A stretch of DNA of 64,000 bases from contig JAJVDF010000281.1 of assembly GCA_022410635.1 (NCBI GenBank), positions 755,924 through 819,923 of the forward strand, given 5' to 3'. The position numbers and the translations under genes are program-made. Positions 38,301 through 44,095 of the stretch are shown here, piece by piece. How positions within the stretch are numbered: position 1 is the stretch's first letter; each line of letters opens with the position of its first letter. The notes below the pieces were generated by a model. It was not told the DNA's origin, searched no databases, and saw nothing but the letters and a program-made list of their open reading frames with translations. Source of the stretch: Tretioscincus oriximinensis (taxonomy: Eukaryota; Chordata; Lepidosauria; Squamata; Gymnophthalmidae).

Positions 38301-39048
38301 GATGTTACTCTAGGGGTAACTGATAAAATCTGGGGTAGAAGCTTACACCTTTAATGGCTATAGAAGAGAGGACTTCATACCAGGTGCAGCTTTCTAATGG
38401 TTGCTGCACCTGGGTGGGGAATCATTCCCCAAATTAAAGAGGCAAATTCTTATCCTGGATTTTATCTGGTAACGTAGTGCTGTTCCAGATTTCTTCCATT
38501 TCTCAGGCCTTTGAAAGATCTATGCTGCAGGACAAGCACAAATCTACACACTTCCAAGAACAAAGCCCAACCACAGGAAGCACCAAAGCAAGAGTGGCAC
38601 TTAATAGTTCCTCTTGCCATTTATGAACACAACAGCGCCCCCTTGGGGACTCAAATGCTTCTTTTAAACATCTCTATAGATGTGTTTTTTGAAAACTTTT
38701 ATTTTCTAGCTTTCGATATAATTCTTTAGGACATAAGACTTTAAAGGCTCATGTGTGACTGTGGCTTACATTGCAAAATATGAGTGGCTGTTGCTTTTAC
38801 ATTTCAAGATAACGAGAAGGAACTAATAGATTGGACCAAGACGTGATTTAACACTAGAAGATTTCAGTAGCTATTACCTGGCATACTAATTTCCTCAGGA
38901 TTTCCATGTTTTTCCTGTAGACAACACTGGCATCTTGGGTATAAAATCCCTGGGACCTTTTTATCAGTATGCAACAGATACTGTGATTTTTAAATGCAAC
39001 TGCAGAGGGACGTCTTGCTGTACCATGGGAAGATGAACTGGAAGACAT
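8251..39048 (-). CDS. DCAF17: DCAF17, DDB1- and CUL4-associated factor 17 (spliced, 14 coding exons)
   Basis: DCAF17 is a nuclear/nucleolar protein that binds DDB1 and is thought to act as a substrate receptor of the CUL4-DDB1 ubiquitin ligase; loss in humans causes Woodhouse-Sakati syndrome. Fourteen minus-strand exons with AG/GT borders join in phase (39048-38878, 33448-33345, 28462-28372, 25879-25743, 24375-24297, 23187-23098, 20831-20724, 20407-20302, 18396-18254, 16622-16513, 13968-13881, 12965-12882, 9467-9312, 8415-8251), totalling 1632 nt: 543 codons plus TGA. The product aligns with recalled human DCAF17 (520 aa) from near the N-terminus to the C-terminus; landmark strings are FKNVWT, KSEKIEDALL, FLAVFRVLP, PFGIPCNIKIT, LTVTASGRVVKK-like, LLDDDPEQE, FKIVDYEDELDLL and VESWDV. 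No frameshift or stop interrupts it. The N-terminal ~30 residues and the last ~15 are divergent. The first exon may be preceded by a noncoding exon. Identity is secure; exact ends are less so. Confidence 0.95.
8960..9225. repeat. Purine-rich repeat copy in DCAF17 intron 13
   Basis: Long A/G tract followed by a GTGGTGCATGGATGGGAGCATG string and AATGCAACAGGCTAATTCTG. The same order recurs at 26390-26620, 50640-51000 and, inverted, at 51830-52240. Confidence 0.65.
9312..9467 (-). CDS. DCAF17: DCAF17 coding exon 13
   Basis: 156 nt, acceptor AATGAG, donor GTGAGT. Encodes TFKIVDYEDELDLLFIV, then HCNEHGT and VESWDV; human has TFKIVDYEDELDLLSVV, HCNEYGT and VESWDV. Confidence 0.96.
10110..10262 (+). 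mobile_element. L2-like LINE fragment
   Basis: Plus-strand reading ILKKLHWLPFKVLILTCKIL and PKYLKDM matches the L2 ORF2 motif RLHWLPV...RIxFKxxxL. In DCAF17 intron 12. Confidence 0.75.
11535..11705 (-). mobile_element. tRNA-derived SINE fragment
   Basis: Shares CTTCACAACAGACACCT, AGGTGAGGCTGAGA and GACTAGCCCAAGCTGGCTTC with the other family members; it lacks the tail. Confidence 0.75.
12189..12500. mobile_element. hAT-like nonautonomous element
   Basis: Inverted ends: TAGTGTTTCCAAACCCCTGG at left, and at right CGAAAAAGGTTGAGAACTGC then TG; inside are GGGTCACAAGG and GGGGTCATGACTCG. Flanks GCTTACCT and TCTTAGCC are a degraded 8-bp pair. Related to the element at 37981. Confidence 0.6.
12515..12680 (-). 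mobile_element. CR1/L3-type LINE 3' UTR fragment
   Basis: Reverse complement of the 3' UTR of the LINE at 42551-43800: ACTGGATCAGGCC, CCAGCATTCTGTGT and CACCAGATGCACCTGGGCAG are shared. Confidence 0.85.
12882..12965 (-). CDS. DCAF17: DCAF17 coding exon 12
   Basis: 84 nt, acceptor TTAAAG, donor GTAACT. Encodes VTVTASGRVVKK and NLLDDDPEQE. Two human residues (KN) at the exon 11/12 border have no counterpart, so the acceptor choice there is the least certain in the gene. Confidence 0.92.
13881..13968 (-). CDS. DCAF17: DCAF17 coding exon 11
   Basis: 88 nt, acceptor CATCAG, donor GTGAGA. Encodes VLKLKEMENNSE, then EDFVIEANREN; human has VLKLTEIENNSS and EDFVILANREN. Confidence 0.94.
14366..14544. 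mobile_element. AGGGTT-ended MITE, copy in intron 10
   Basis: Ends AGGGTTCCCAAATAAGAT and ATGTGGGAACCCT are inverted. The interior CACCAGGTGTGCAGCTTCTAATG is shared with 38312-38476. A poly-G run sits in its middle (~14473-14486). Confidence 0.6.
14940..15325. mobile_element. Possible degraded foldback element
   Basis: TAGGGTTTTTCTGTG at the left and GTGGTAACCCTAG at the right resemble ends of the neighbouring MITE family; the interior includes (CTCCTA)n. Weak support. Confidence 0.35.
16513..16622 (-). CDS. DCAF17: DCAF17 coding exon 10
   Basis: 110 nt, acceptor TTTACAG, donor GTGAGT. Encodes AKNGIRDMKCCSLEPD, then FHPDTSGRILHVGP; human has AKNGIQEMDCCSLESD and FHPDASGRIIHVGP. Confidence 0.95.
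16902..17072. mobile_element. GGTTACC-type MITE
   Basis: Right end TTTTATCCTGGATTTTATCTGGTAACCCT and interior CTATAGCCATTAAAGG match 38312-38476; the left end is the diverged inverse. Confidence 0.6.
17540..17755 (+). mobile_element. L2-like LINE 3' fragment
   Basis: GGCTTTCAAGGGCTTGTTGA and ACAAACCTCTTCATCCAGGC resemble the end of L2 ORF2 and its UTR. Low similarity. Confidence 0.45.
18039..18122. repeat. (TAA)n microsatellite
   Basis: AATAATAAT repeated about 25 times with a few TAACAA variants, in DCAF17 intron 9, about 130 nt 3' of exon 9. Confidence 0.97.
18254..18396 (-). CDS. DCAF17: DCAF17 coding exon 9
   Basis: 143 nt, acceptor TTCACAG, donor GTAAAA. Encodes LLFEVSTLENTFQIGG, then PWHYIITPNKK; human has LLFEVSSLENAFQIGG and PWHYIVTPNKK. 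A (TAA)n microsatellite lies 3' in intron 9. Confidence 0.95.
18776..18935 (+). mobile_element. tRNA-derived SINE fragment
   Basis: GTCTGGTATAGAGGTTAG, a CCAGTTCAATTCGGCACTCC B-box region, and CTCTCAGCCCCATTTACTTC match the full copy at 25022. Confidence 0.75.
18940..19255 (-). mobile_element. Second-family SINE (Bov-B-like tail)
   Basis: GAAGAAGAAACTGGTTTTTA is the reversed tail; then CATTCTATCTTCCCGACCAG, GCTGAGTTAGCTAGTGCTG-like and a GGGCCTCAAAACC B-box region. Adjacent to a SINE in the opposite orientation. Confidence 0.7.
19895..20055 (+). mobile_element. Second-family SINE, 5' part
   Basis: Begins GGCACAGTGGCACAGTGGTT with a tRNA-like GAGTTCGAAGCTC B box and AGCCAACCCAGCTATTC; truncated before the tail. 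Confidence 0.7.
20211..20300. repeat. (TAC)n/(TAA)n microsatellite at the exon 8 splice donor
   Basis: TAC units, five N-containing units, then TAA units run right up to the donor: on the minus strand the intron starts GTATTATTATT. The Ns show that the assembly did not resolve the tract. Confidence 0.97.
20302..20407 (-). CDS. DCAF17: DCAF17 coding exon 8, donor abuts a microsatellite
   Basis: 106 nt, acceptor TTTTAG, donor ACAG/GTATTATTATT. Encodes YMERHVDLGHEC and YPFGIPCNIKIT; human has FMQQKLDLGCAC and APFGIPCNIKIT. The intron begins directly with the (ATT)n run, so this splice donor is partly made of the repeat and is weak (no G at +5). Confidence 0.94.
20724..20831 (-). CDS. DCAF17: DCAF17 coding exon 7
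   Basis: 108 nt, acceptor AACCAG, donor GTGAAA. Encodes IFGNSMTDAELSQ, then RLYSFQKISEQ; human has IFGNVTDATLSH and RLYSFQTIAEQ. Intron 7 to the next exon is only 316 nt. Confidence 0.95.
21628..21906 (-). mobile_element. Second-family SINE, near full length
   Basis: Reverse complement of 54497-54790: tail AGAAGAAAAACCGGGTTCTT, body CTGGGTTGGCTAGAGCTAC and B-box side GGCTTTGAAACCCC, ending CCTTAGCGACTGAGC. Confidence 0.82.
22125..22527. mobile_element. hAT nonautonomous element with exact 8-bp duplication
   Basis: Ends CAGGGATTGGGAAC and TTTCCCAATCCCAG are inverted with one difference near the tip. TCTTAGAA occurs immediately before (22117-22124) and after (22528-22535). Length 403 bp, G-rich interior, no transposase. 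In intron 6. Confidence 0.88.
23098..23187 (-). CDS. DCAF17: DCAF17 coding exon 6
   Basis: 90 nt, acceptor CCTAG, donor GTATTT (weak). Encodes VLLFLAVFRVLPLSFIGML and ends LDKK; human has VLLYLAVFRVLPFSLVGIL and INKK. Confidence 0.95.
23520..23710 (-). mobile_element. Degraded LINE 3' UTR-like repeat
   Basis: Shares GGAGCTAAGAGTCAAAAGCC and TTTTTACCAGGTGC with 50395-50470; probably an L2-like 3' region. Confidence 0.5.
24297..24375 (-). CDS. DCAF17: DCAF17 coding exon 5
   Basis: 79 nt, acceptor CCGTAG, donor GTAGGT. Encodes RYLTWDIPQEIMVLKS (the first R spans the junction) through ARQ; human has RYLSWDTPQEVIAVKS. Confidence 0.94.
25022..25283 (+). mobile_element. tRNA-derived SINE with L2-like tail, full length
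   Basis: A box TGGTGTAGTGG (25030-25040), B box GGTTCGATTCC (25073-25083), the AAGCCAGCTGGGT and CTCTCAGCCCCACC core, then CCGCCCTGAGACCTTCGGGT and an (AAAT)n end. The best copy of the first SINE family here. In intron 4. Confidence 0.92.
25743..25879 (-). CDS. DCAF17: DCAF17 coding exon 4
   Basis: 137 nt, acceptor CTATAG, donor GTAGTA. Encodes SSDYKPSLVVLTANNWLLR followed by an ILEKVYLA segment; human has SSDYKSSLIALTAHNWLLR and ILEKIYLA. Confidence 0.95.
26385..26620. repeat. Purine-rich repeat copy in intron 3
   Basis: AAGGAAGG-type tract, then GATGCAGCAATTGAAAAGGGG and AATGCAACAGACTAATTCCAC, the same order as at 8960 and 50700. Confidence 0.65.
27949..28172. mobile_element. Foldback element in intron 3
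   Basis: Left arm GGGTCTTCTGGGAAAGG then AGATCTCCTGCCTTTC; right arm GGAAGGCAGGAGATC then CCTAGAAGACCGCC. Arms of about 90-105 bp around a short centre with CAGCTGATTGCATCAGCTG. No coding capacity. Confidence 0.7.
28372..28462 (-). CDS. DCAF17: DCAF17 coding exon 3
   Basis: 91 nt, acceptor CCTCAG, donor GTAAGT. Encodes KSEKIEDALLLECPV; human has KSEKIEDALLWECPV. Confidence 0.95.
28930..29110 (+). mobile_element. Possible L1-like 3' UTR
   Basis: GGGGGTGGAGGGAGGAATAG and GGGTAAAGGAGGGAAGG followed by AT-rich sequence resembles 60830-61040. Family assignment is tentative. Confidence 0.35.
30451..30735. mobile_element. Foldback element with internal tandem repeats
   Basis: Left arm GAGACAAACAAGAGGAAGGT then GAGCTTTCATA; right arm TATGAAAGCCC then CTACCTTCCTCTTGTTAAG. 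The interior repeats a ~45-bp unit with TCTACTTTTACTACTCCACC and ATAGACAAG. The open frame across it only reflects the repeat. Confidence 0.7.
30737..30858. mobile_element. TAGGCTGACC-ended hAT-like MITE, copy 2
   Basis: Starts TAGGCTGACCAGATGAGC, ends AAAATCTGGTCAGTCTA. GTCTCCAA flanks it on both sides exactly (30729-30736 and 30859-30866). Only 122 bp. The 5' flank duplicate lies on the edge of the foldback element just before. Confidence 0.85.
31450..31740. repeat. GC-rich inverted-repeat cluster
   Basis: A hairpin of ACTTCCTGCCCCACCCCAGA (31471 on) with its inverse to 31525. Then GAGCAGGGGGGAGGCGGGTG inverted against two copies of CTGCTCCTTTCGTCC. No protein-coding signal beyond repeat frames. 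Confidence 0.8.
31789..32057. repeat. Large near-perfect palindrome in intron 2
   Basis: Arms of about 127 bp (31789-31916 and 31932-32057) around a 15-nt centre. The inner arm reads GAACAGAGGGCGGAGTTCCC on one side with its inverse on the other; outer ends are GGCTGCTGAG and CTCAGCAGCC. I count on the order of a dozen mismatches. Foldback transposon is the likeliest class. Confidence 0.88.
33345..33448 (-). CDS. DCAF17: DCAF17 coding exon 2
   Basis: 104 nt, acceptor TTTCAG, donor GTAATT; ends in phase 2. Encodes a segment with FKNVWTRHS and KIYFDNYR, close to human FKNVWTTHS and RIYFDNYR. Confidence 0.95.
33607..33645. repeat. (TTA)n microsatellite
   Basis: TTATTATTG/TTA units in intron 1 close to exon 2. 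Confidence 0.9.
34230..36960 (-). mobile_element. Decayed DIRS-like retrotransposon with inverted ends
   Basis: About 130-bp ends are inverted: GGGGCAATTGGGGAAGGATGG at 36795 on matches the reverse complement of 34285-34380, including the GGCAGAGCCCA string. A minus-strand frame 36440-35994 (148 codons) has EDRRLDDALHRNFEAES, reminiscent of DIRS-type gag; another open frame lies at 36939-36334. The stretch 34735-34920 is inverted relative to part of the DIRS fragment at 48780-48970. The reverse transcriptase is deleted and a hAT sits inside. In DCAF17 intron 1. Confidence 0.6.
35115..35741. mobile_element. hAT nonautonomous element with exact 8-bp duplication
   Basis: Starts CAGACCTGGGCATTGTACGG and ends AATAATTGCCCACCCCTG. 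ATCTAGGT lies on both sides (35107-35114, 35742-35749). The CGGCCCCCGGGCCGCATACG string is typical of a widespread vertebrate hAT. Interior is very GC-rich; no transposase. Inserted in the DIRS-like element. Confidence 0.92.
37981..38227. mobile_element. hAT nonautonomous element with exact 8-bp duplication
   Basis: Starts CAGCTGTTCCCAAC, ends GTTGGGAACCCGCTG. CACTATGC flanks both sides (37973-37980, 38228-38235). Sub-terminal AAGTCATGGCCCC and GGGGCCGTGACCC are inverted. 247 bp, in intron 1. Confidence 0.9.
38312..38476. mobile_element. GGTTACC-type MITE, best copy
   Basis: GGTAACTGATAAAATCTGGG at left mirrors CCTGGATTTTATCTGGTAAC at right. The interior has AGGTGCAGC and TGCTGCACCTGGG as an inner inverted pair. 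165 bp. Confidence 0.7.
38878..39048 (-). CDS. DCAF17: DCAF17 coding exon 1 (start)
   Basis: Encodes 57 residues starting MSSSSSSHGT and ending EILRKLVCQ, matching the human end GILRALVCQ. The donor is CAG/GTAATA. The ATG at 39048-39046 is chosen because it is the nearest in-frame ATG upstream of the conserved part and has A at -3. A strong acceptor (pyrimidine run then TTACAG, exon side from 39077) lies 29 nt upstream, so transcription may begin further upstream in a noncoding exon. The serine-rich start is unlike the human N-terminus. Confidence 0.85.
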
Positions 39049-39344
39049 TTTGGTGAAACATGAAGTTTTACAGAAGGCTGTAATAGAAGAAAAAATGTGC
39101 ACTGTAATCTCCCATCTTCCCAAACAAAGATGAAAATCAGCTGTTTAAAAGAAAAATAAATACCCATATAATTCTGTGGTGGCAATTGTGTTACAAAAAA
39201 GGGGCATCTAATGTATGCCAAACTAAACTACATCAAACAGCAGTGATGTTTATTCTTAGGGGTGATAGAATTATGGTCAAGGTCACATGGGCTGTGTTCT
39301 GACTGAGGGAAAGAAGAGTTTTGAAAAACAGTGGATCGAATCTA

Positions 39345-39510
39345 AGAACATAAGAACGTAAGAAGAGCCATACTGGATCAGGCCACAGCCCGTCTAGTCC
39401 AGCATTCTGTGTCTCACACAGGCCCACCAGATGCACCTGGGCAGTCTGAACAGAGGAAAGCAAAATATGCTCCTGTTCATGACTCTCAGCAAATGGCATT
39501 TCAGGAGTGA
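39345..39510 (-). mobile_element. CR1/L3-type LINE 3' UTR fragment
   Basis: Reverse complement of the 3' UTR at 43600-43800, including the 8-bp tail unit (GAACATAAGAACGTAAG), CATACTGGATCAGGCC and CACCAGATGCACCTGGGCAG. Confidence 0.88.
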
Positions 39511-40124
39511 ATCTAAATTCACTGTTTTTCCTCCTTCCTTACCCTATTTCAGTGGCTGGCAGGGCAGGAATGGAGCGCAAGCCAAAGCAGTGTTGGGAGT
39601 ATTTGGGCTGGCAATTCTCAGGCTCGGAGCGTGAAAATCTCAGACATCGCATACGAAAAGAACGCACACAAAAGTTGATGGCATCGCTTCCGGTGCTGCC
39701 CCAGAAGTGACGTCATGGTGGGCACCCTTTGTGGAAGCAGAGACCAAAAGTGACATTACCCAGCAGAATATGAGGTGGTTCCCATGCATTGCTGCACGAG
39801 GTCCCTTAGTCTCACAACAGCGGGAAATCTGATAAAATGTATGTGATTCTCACATGACTCCCAACACTGAAGATGAGCTGTGAGCTTACTGACCATGTGC
39901 AAGTAACAAGGCTTTTAATTTTTTAAAAAAACAACAACTTGGTTTTGCGCATTTTCAGTTGCATAAAACCTGAGGGTCTTGGGGGTGCCTCAGAACTAAC
40001 TGCTGTTACTGCTAATGTCTTTTGACAGCAATATAAATGCACTGGGAAAATTAGACTGATGGCAAAAGCAGATTCCCAGCAACCTCCCTTGCTCAGTGAA
40101 GTGTCCTTTAATGAGGTGATCTTA

Positions 40125-40350
40125 TCCTATCTTGCTTATTTATTTATACTTGTCCTAAACCTGAAAGTCTCAGAGCGACCTTCAGGTATAGGGCCAGTGC
40201 ACATAGCTTCTGTTGCTTTCTCCATAACATATGCCCTGTGAAGTAGGTGGGGCTGAGAGAGTTCAAAAGAGCTGTGATTGGCCCAAGATCACCCAGCTGG
40301 CTTCATGAATGAGTGTAGGATCAAACTGACTACCAGATAAGACAGTTCTG
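40125..40350 (-). mobile_element. tRNA-derived SINE with L2-like tail
   Basis: Reverse orientation: tail side CAGAGCGACCTTCAGGTATAG, core GTAGGTGGGGCTGAGAGAG, and AGCTGGCTTCATGAA. B box degraded. Confidence 0.8.
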
Positions 40351-40764
40351 GGATTCGCACAAGGATCTCATATATTTTGTCAGATTTTTCATCACTGTGA
40401 TGTCACTTCTGCCCCGATTCCAGAAACGGCATCCTGGGGCCTGGAAGTGATTTCATAAATGAGGTCACTTCTGGTCCCTGATTCTGGGAATGTCGCCTGG
40501 ACACTTTTGGTCCCACCCTGGAAGTGCCCCCACAAAATTTCTGCACGTGAGGAAAATACTCAGTGTCAGAGATTTTGGAGCTCTCACTACGAGATTTCCC
40601 TGCCCGATAACTTCCAGCACTGGATAAAAGTCCAACATTCATACTATCACACCAAACGGGCTCCCTCTATTAGCTCAGAATTAATTAAGTTCTCTAGCAT
40701 GATAAAGATAGTACAGGGGATACAAAGCTACACCACAATTTTTTTCCCCTGACATTCTTTCCAG

Positions 40765-40870
40765 GAATCACAGAATTGTAGAGTTGGAAGGGACCCTCAG
40801 GGTTATCAGGCCCAACCCNCTGCTCAATGCAGGATTCATTAAACCCTCCCAATGAGACGAAAGCCCCATT
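40765..40870 (-). mobile_element. CR1 LINE 3' end
   Basis: AATCACAGAATTGTAGAGTT and GGAAGGGACCCTCAGG followed by CAACCCNCTGCTCAATGC is the reverse complement of the amniote CR1 3' UTR. Confidence 0.85.
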
Positions 40871-41167
40871 CAGAGAAGCCTCCTTTGCAGTTCTCAAGGG
40901 ACGATTCACTTTTTGTTTATTGAAAGGTAAGACTGATTGTGGCCCTGGCCACATTTACATTTTAACCCTGCTCCAATCCACTTTCAGAATGGAAACACAC
41001 AGCAGCAAAGTGAATAGCAATTTTTCTTTCCACATTATCTAAGCCAAAGACCTGCTGAGTTAGAGGGTGGCAAAAGAAATCACATCTAGGCACTCTGTCA
41101 ATGTGGTTTTCTCACTTTGAAAACAGAATGGAACTGGATTAAAACACAGGTGTGACCAACAGGAATC

Positions 41168-41288
41168 ACTAAGGCCCTGTCCCCACCAAGCCTTATTCTG
41201 AGTTATATCTCAGGGTACATCTTGGCCATCCACATGCCATATCCTACACTAGCTCAGAATAAGGCTCAGTGGAGACTGGCCCTAAATG
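41168..41288. mobile_element. AAGGCCCTGTCCCC foldback MITE, copy a
   Basis: AAGGCCCTGTCCCCACCAAG and TTATTCTGAGTTATATC at left, AGAATAAGGCTCAGTGGAGA at right. Same family as 41521-41680 and the split copy around the LINE at 42.5 kb. Confidence 0.65.
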
Positions 41289-41520
41289 GAAGAGAATGAA
41301 ACGACTCAAGATGTAGGAGAAAGCCCAGAGCAAAAGAAACTTCACTTCAGTCTTCCCTGGGTCTATTTTAGCAGAAGCATTTGGATAGGAAACTTAGGAT
41401 TTCCCTGTTTCCAGGGTACCTGAATCCTTAATAATTATACAGGCATCAGAAGTTAGACTGAACCCTGCGGAAGAGATTGTGAGACAAATGGGTGCAGAGA
41501 AGCACAGAAAATACAAATAC

Positions 41521-41680
41521 AGCTCCAGTCTCCACTGAGCCTTATTCTGGGTTGTATTTCACTACAGAGCTTGGCCATACACATGCCAGTGTAGACGATG
41601 GCAGGCTCCATTCGGAGCCTGCCATNGTCTACACAAGCATGTAGATGGCAGGACCAGAGTAACTTTAGGGGGGTGTAACT
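41521..41680. mobile_element. AAGGCCCTGTCCCC foldback MITE, copy b
   Basis: CCACTGAGCCTTATTCTGGG plus a perfect inner inverted pair, GGCAGGCTCC and GGAGCCTGCC, at 41600-41625. Confidence 0.6.
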
Positions 41681-41938
41681 TACAAGGTAGCAACAGCCGT
41701 CTAGTTCTCGATTCTGCACAAATATTAAAGGTCCTGGCCAAGATTCCCTAACCCACCCTGGAATCCTGAGCAGCTCCACGGGCAGGGCTGCTGGGCTGCT
41801 GTAGAAATCAACCGAGGGAACGTGGGAAAGCAGACGCACGCGCACTGCATCTTATTACTATAAGTAGCACCCTCAGGGGAAAAGGCTGCATCTCCTCTTC
41901 TGCAGCGACGGTTCCAATACGCACCATCCATGCATGCC

Positions 41939-41966
41939 GCTGCCTGCCTGCCTGCCTGCCTGCCTG
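41939..41966. repeat. (CTGC)n microsatellite
   Basis: GCCTGCCTGCCTGCCTGCCT-type repeat at the edge of the CpG block. Confidence 0.95.
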
Positions 41967-42150
41967 CACAGCGCTGAAAGGGTGGCTGGAATTATGCGCA
42001 CGCGTAAAAACGCGACTCCGGTCGCCTCGCCTTGCGCACCGGCCAGCACCCGGCTAGCCCCACGCTACGTCTTTTTCTCCTGCTCCGCAATGCTAAGTGG
42101 GAAAGTAGTTTTCCTAGCCCAATGCTCCGGCAATCTCTGCTAGGCTCCGA

Positions 42151-42169
42151 ACTACAACTCCCGAGATGC
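42151..42169 (+). promoter_or_regulatory. ZNF143/Staf (SBS-type) binding motif
   Basis: ACTACAACTCCCGAGATGC closely matches the long ZNF143 consensus ACTACAATTCCCAGAATGC, a motif typical of bidirectional housekeeping promoters. Its place inside the CpG block supports promoter function. Confidence 0.65.
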
Positions 42170-42240
42170 ACCGCCCTTTCCCAGAATTTTCTACACCATG
42201 TAATTTATTGCAGAAGTACGTGCAGCAGGCAGCCCTTATG

Positions 42241-42348
42241 TGTGCGCGCGCGCGCGCGCACGGGGCGGGCTCTGCACCCACCCCACCCCCCCACACACAC
42301 CCCACCCCCCCACACACACCCCACCCCCCCACACACACCCACACCATT
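42241..42348. repeat. (GC)n run and CA/C minisatellite beside the promoter
   Basis: TGTGCGCGCGCGCGCGCGCA, then three copies of an ~18-19 bp unit CACCCCACCCCCCCACACA. Alternating purine-pyrimidine followed by C-rich units. Confidence 0.9.
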
Positions 42349-42527
42349 TATAATGCCACAATGAAGCACTGTGGGGACGGATTATGGTGCAAGAGGGCAG
42401 CGCAGCAGTCACGGATTTCTCACCCCTCGAACGAATCGGCTGCTTTAAACGTTAAAAACAGAACGTTGCAATTCCCACATGCAAACAAGACGCCACTCTG
42501 TTGCAACGCCAGTTCACAGCTACTCCT

Positions 42528-42550
42528 TTAAGGCCCTGTCCCCACTGAGG
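42528..42550. mobile_element. Left remnant of MITE split by the LINE
   Basis: TAAGGCCCTGTCCCCACTGA lies just before the LINE; its inverse, CTCAGTGGGGGCAGGGCCTA, lies at 43930-43949 after it, with the family interior at 43801-43929. Confidence 0.65.
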
Positions 42551-43800
42551 CTCCTAAAAAAACTCCATNCTCATGGTATAAGAGGACAGACTTTGCCCTG
42601 GATTGGAAACTGGCTAAAAGNTAGAAAACAGAGGGTAGTATTAAATGGACAGTTCTCTGAGTGGAAAGAGGTAAGAAGTGGGGTACCCCAGGGATCTGTA
42701 CTGGGACCCTTGCTTTTCAATATATTTATAAATGATCTGGATGCCGAGGTAAATAGTGAAGTAGCCAAGTTTGCTGACGACACTAAACTGTTCAGGGTAG
42801 TGAAAACTGAAAATGATTGTAAGGCANTCCAGAGTGATTTATTGAAATTGGGTGAGTGGGCATCAAAGTGGCAAATGCACTTCAACTTAAGCAAGTGCAA
42901 GGTCATGCATATTGGGGCAAAGAACCCAAAATACTCCTACCACCTGATGGGAACCAAGCTTTCTGTGACCGAGCAAGAAAAGGATCTTGGGGTGTTAGTG
43001 GACAATTCAATGAAAATGTCAACCCAGTGTGCAGCAGCTGCAAAAAAGGCAAATTCCATGTTGGGGATAATTAGGAAAGGAATCGAAAACAAGTCAGCAA
43101 GTGTTGTTTTGCTTCTTTATAAATCTGTGGTGCGGCCACATTTGGAATACTGTGTTCAATTCTGGTCACCACATCTCAAGAGGGATATTTTGGAACTGGA
43201 GAAGGTGCAGAAAAGGGCAACAAAAATGATCAAGGGTCTGGAGCACCTCCCTTACGAAGCAAGGCTGCAACGTCTGGGCCTCTTCAGCCTTGAAAGGAGA
43301 CGTTTGAGGGGTGATCTGATTGAAGTGTACAAAATCATGCATGGGATCGACAGGGTGAATAGAGAAAAAATGTTTTCTCTATCACACAACACAAGGACCA
43401 GAGGGCCCTCCTTAAAACTGTTGGGTAGAAAAGTGAGAACAGACAAAGGGAAGTATTTTTTCACCCAGAGGGTCATCGGCCTGTGGAATTTACTTCCTGA
43501 AGAGGTAGTGGTAGCTAACNGCTTGGATAGTTTCAAGACAGGACTAGACAGGTTTATGGACACTAAGGGTATAAATGGATACTAAGATAGTTGTCTGGAT
43601 GTAGCCTCCGGGATGGAGCAACAGGCAGGACTTTTGAAATACCATTTGCAGGGAGTCACGAACAGGAGCAGCATATTTTGCTTTCCTCTGTTCGGACTGC
43701 CCAGGTGCATCTGGTGGGCCTTTGTGTGACACAGAATGCTGGACTCGATGGGCTGTGGCCTGATCCAGTATGGCTCTTCTTATGTTCTTATGTTCTTATG
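42551..43800 (+). mobile_element. CR1/L3-type LINE, 5'-truncated, with open ORF2 3' half
   Basis: A stop-free frame ending at TAA 43583-43585 encodes the C-terminal part of a CR1-superfamily reverse transcriptase. It has SGVPQGSVLGP, the catalytic AKFADDTKLF (FADD at 42770-42781), the GEWASKWQMHFNLSKC thumb region, and the family C-terminus LLPEEVVVAN. A ~215-nt UTR follows, ending in a TTCTTATG tandem tail. The open frame suggests a fairly recent insertion. No endonuclease domain or ORF1, so not autonomous. The upstream in-frame codons (42479-42550) are flank. Confidence 0.93.
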
Positions 43801-43949
43801 AGCTTTATTCTGGGCTACATCTTGCAATAGGAGCCTGCCATCTACGTGCTAGTGTAGGCTATGGCAGGCCCCACCGCCTACACTGGCGTGCGGATGCCCA
43901 AGCTCTGTCCNAAAATATAACCCAGACTCAGTGGGGGCAGGGCCTAAAA
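43801..43949. mobile_element. Right part of MITE split by the LINE
   Basis: TTTATTCTGGGCTACATCTTG, an inner inverted GGCAGGC/GCCTGCC pair, then CTCAGTGGGGGCAGGGCC. Continues the left remnant at 42528-42550. Confidence 0.65.
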
Positions 43950-43999
43950 GCAGAATTTGTCTTGTCTTCAGTTAACCAATAATACTTTTTTCAATATTT

Positions 44000-44095
44000 T
44001 GATAATGGTTTTAGTATGTTGATTTTGTATTGTCTTTATTGTTGACCGCCCTGAGACCTTCGGGTATANGGCAGTGTATAAGTATAAAGAAGAGA
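44000..44095 (+). mobile_element. L2-like 3' end
   Basis: TTGACCGCCCTGAGACCTTC followed by GGTATANGGCAGTGTATAAG: the same tail as the first SINE family, here without tRNA head. Confidence 0.65.

Larger units (their letters stand above)
41915..42270. promoter_or_regulatory. CpG-rich block, probable DCAF17 (and possibly METTL8) promoter
   Basis: This is the most CpG-dense unique sequence upstream of DCAF17, with clusters such as GCGCACGCGTAAAAACGCG, and it ends in a GC dinucleotide run. It lies ~3 kb upstream of the first coding exon, in line with an upstream noncoding exon joined to the acceptor at 39077. In mammals DCAF17 and METTL8 are divergently transcribed from one CpG island, so bidirectional use is an inference. 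No METTL8 exon was recognised. Confidence 0.6.
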
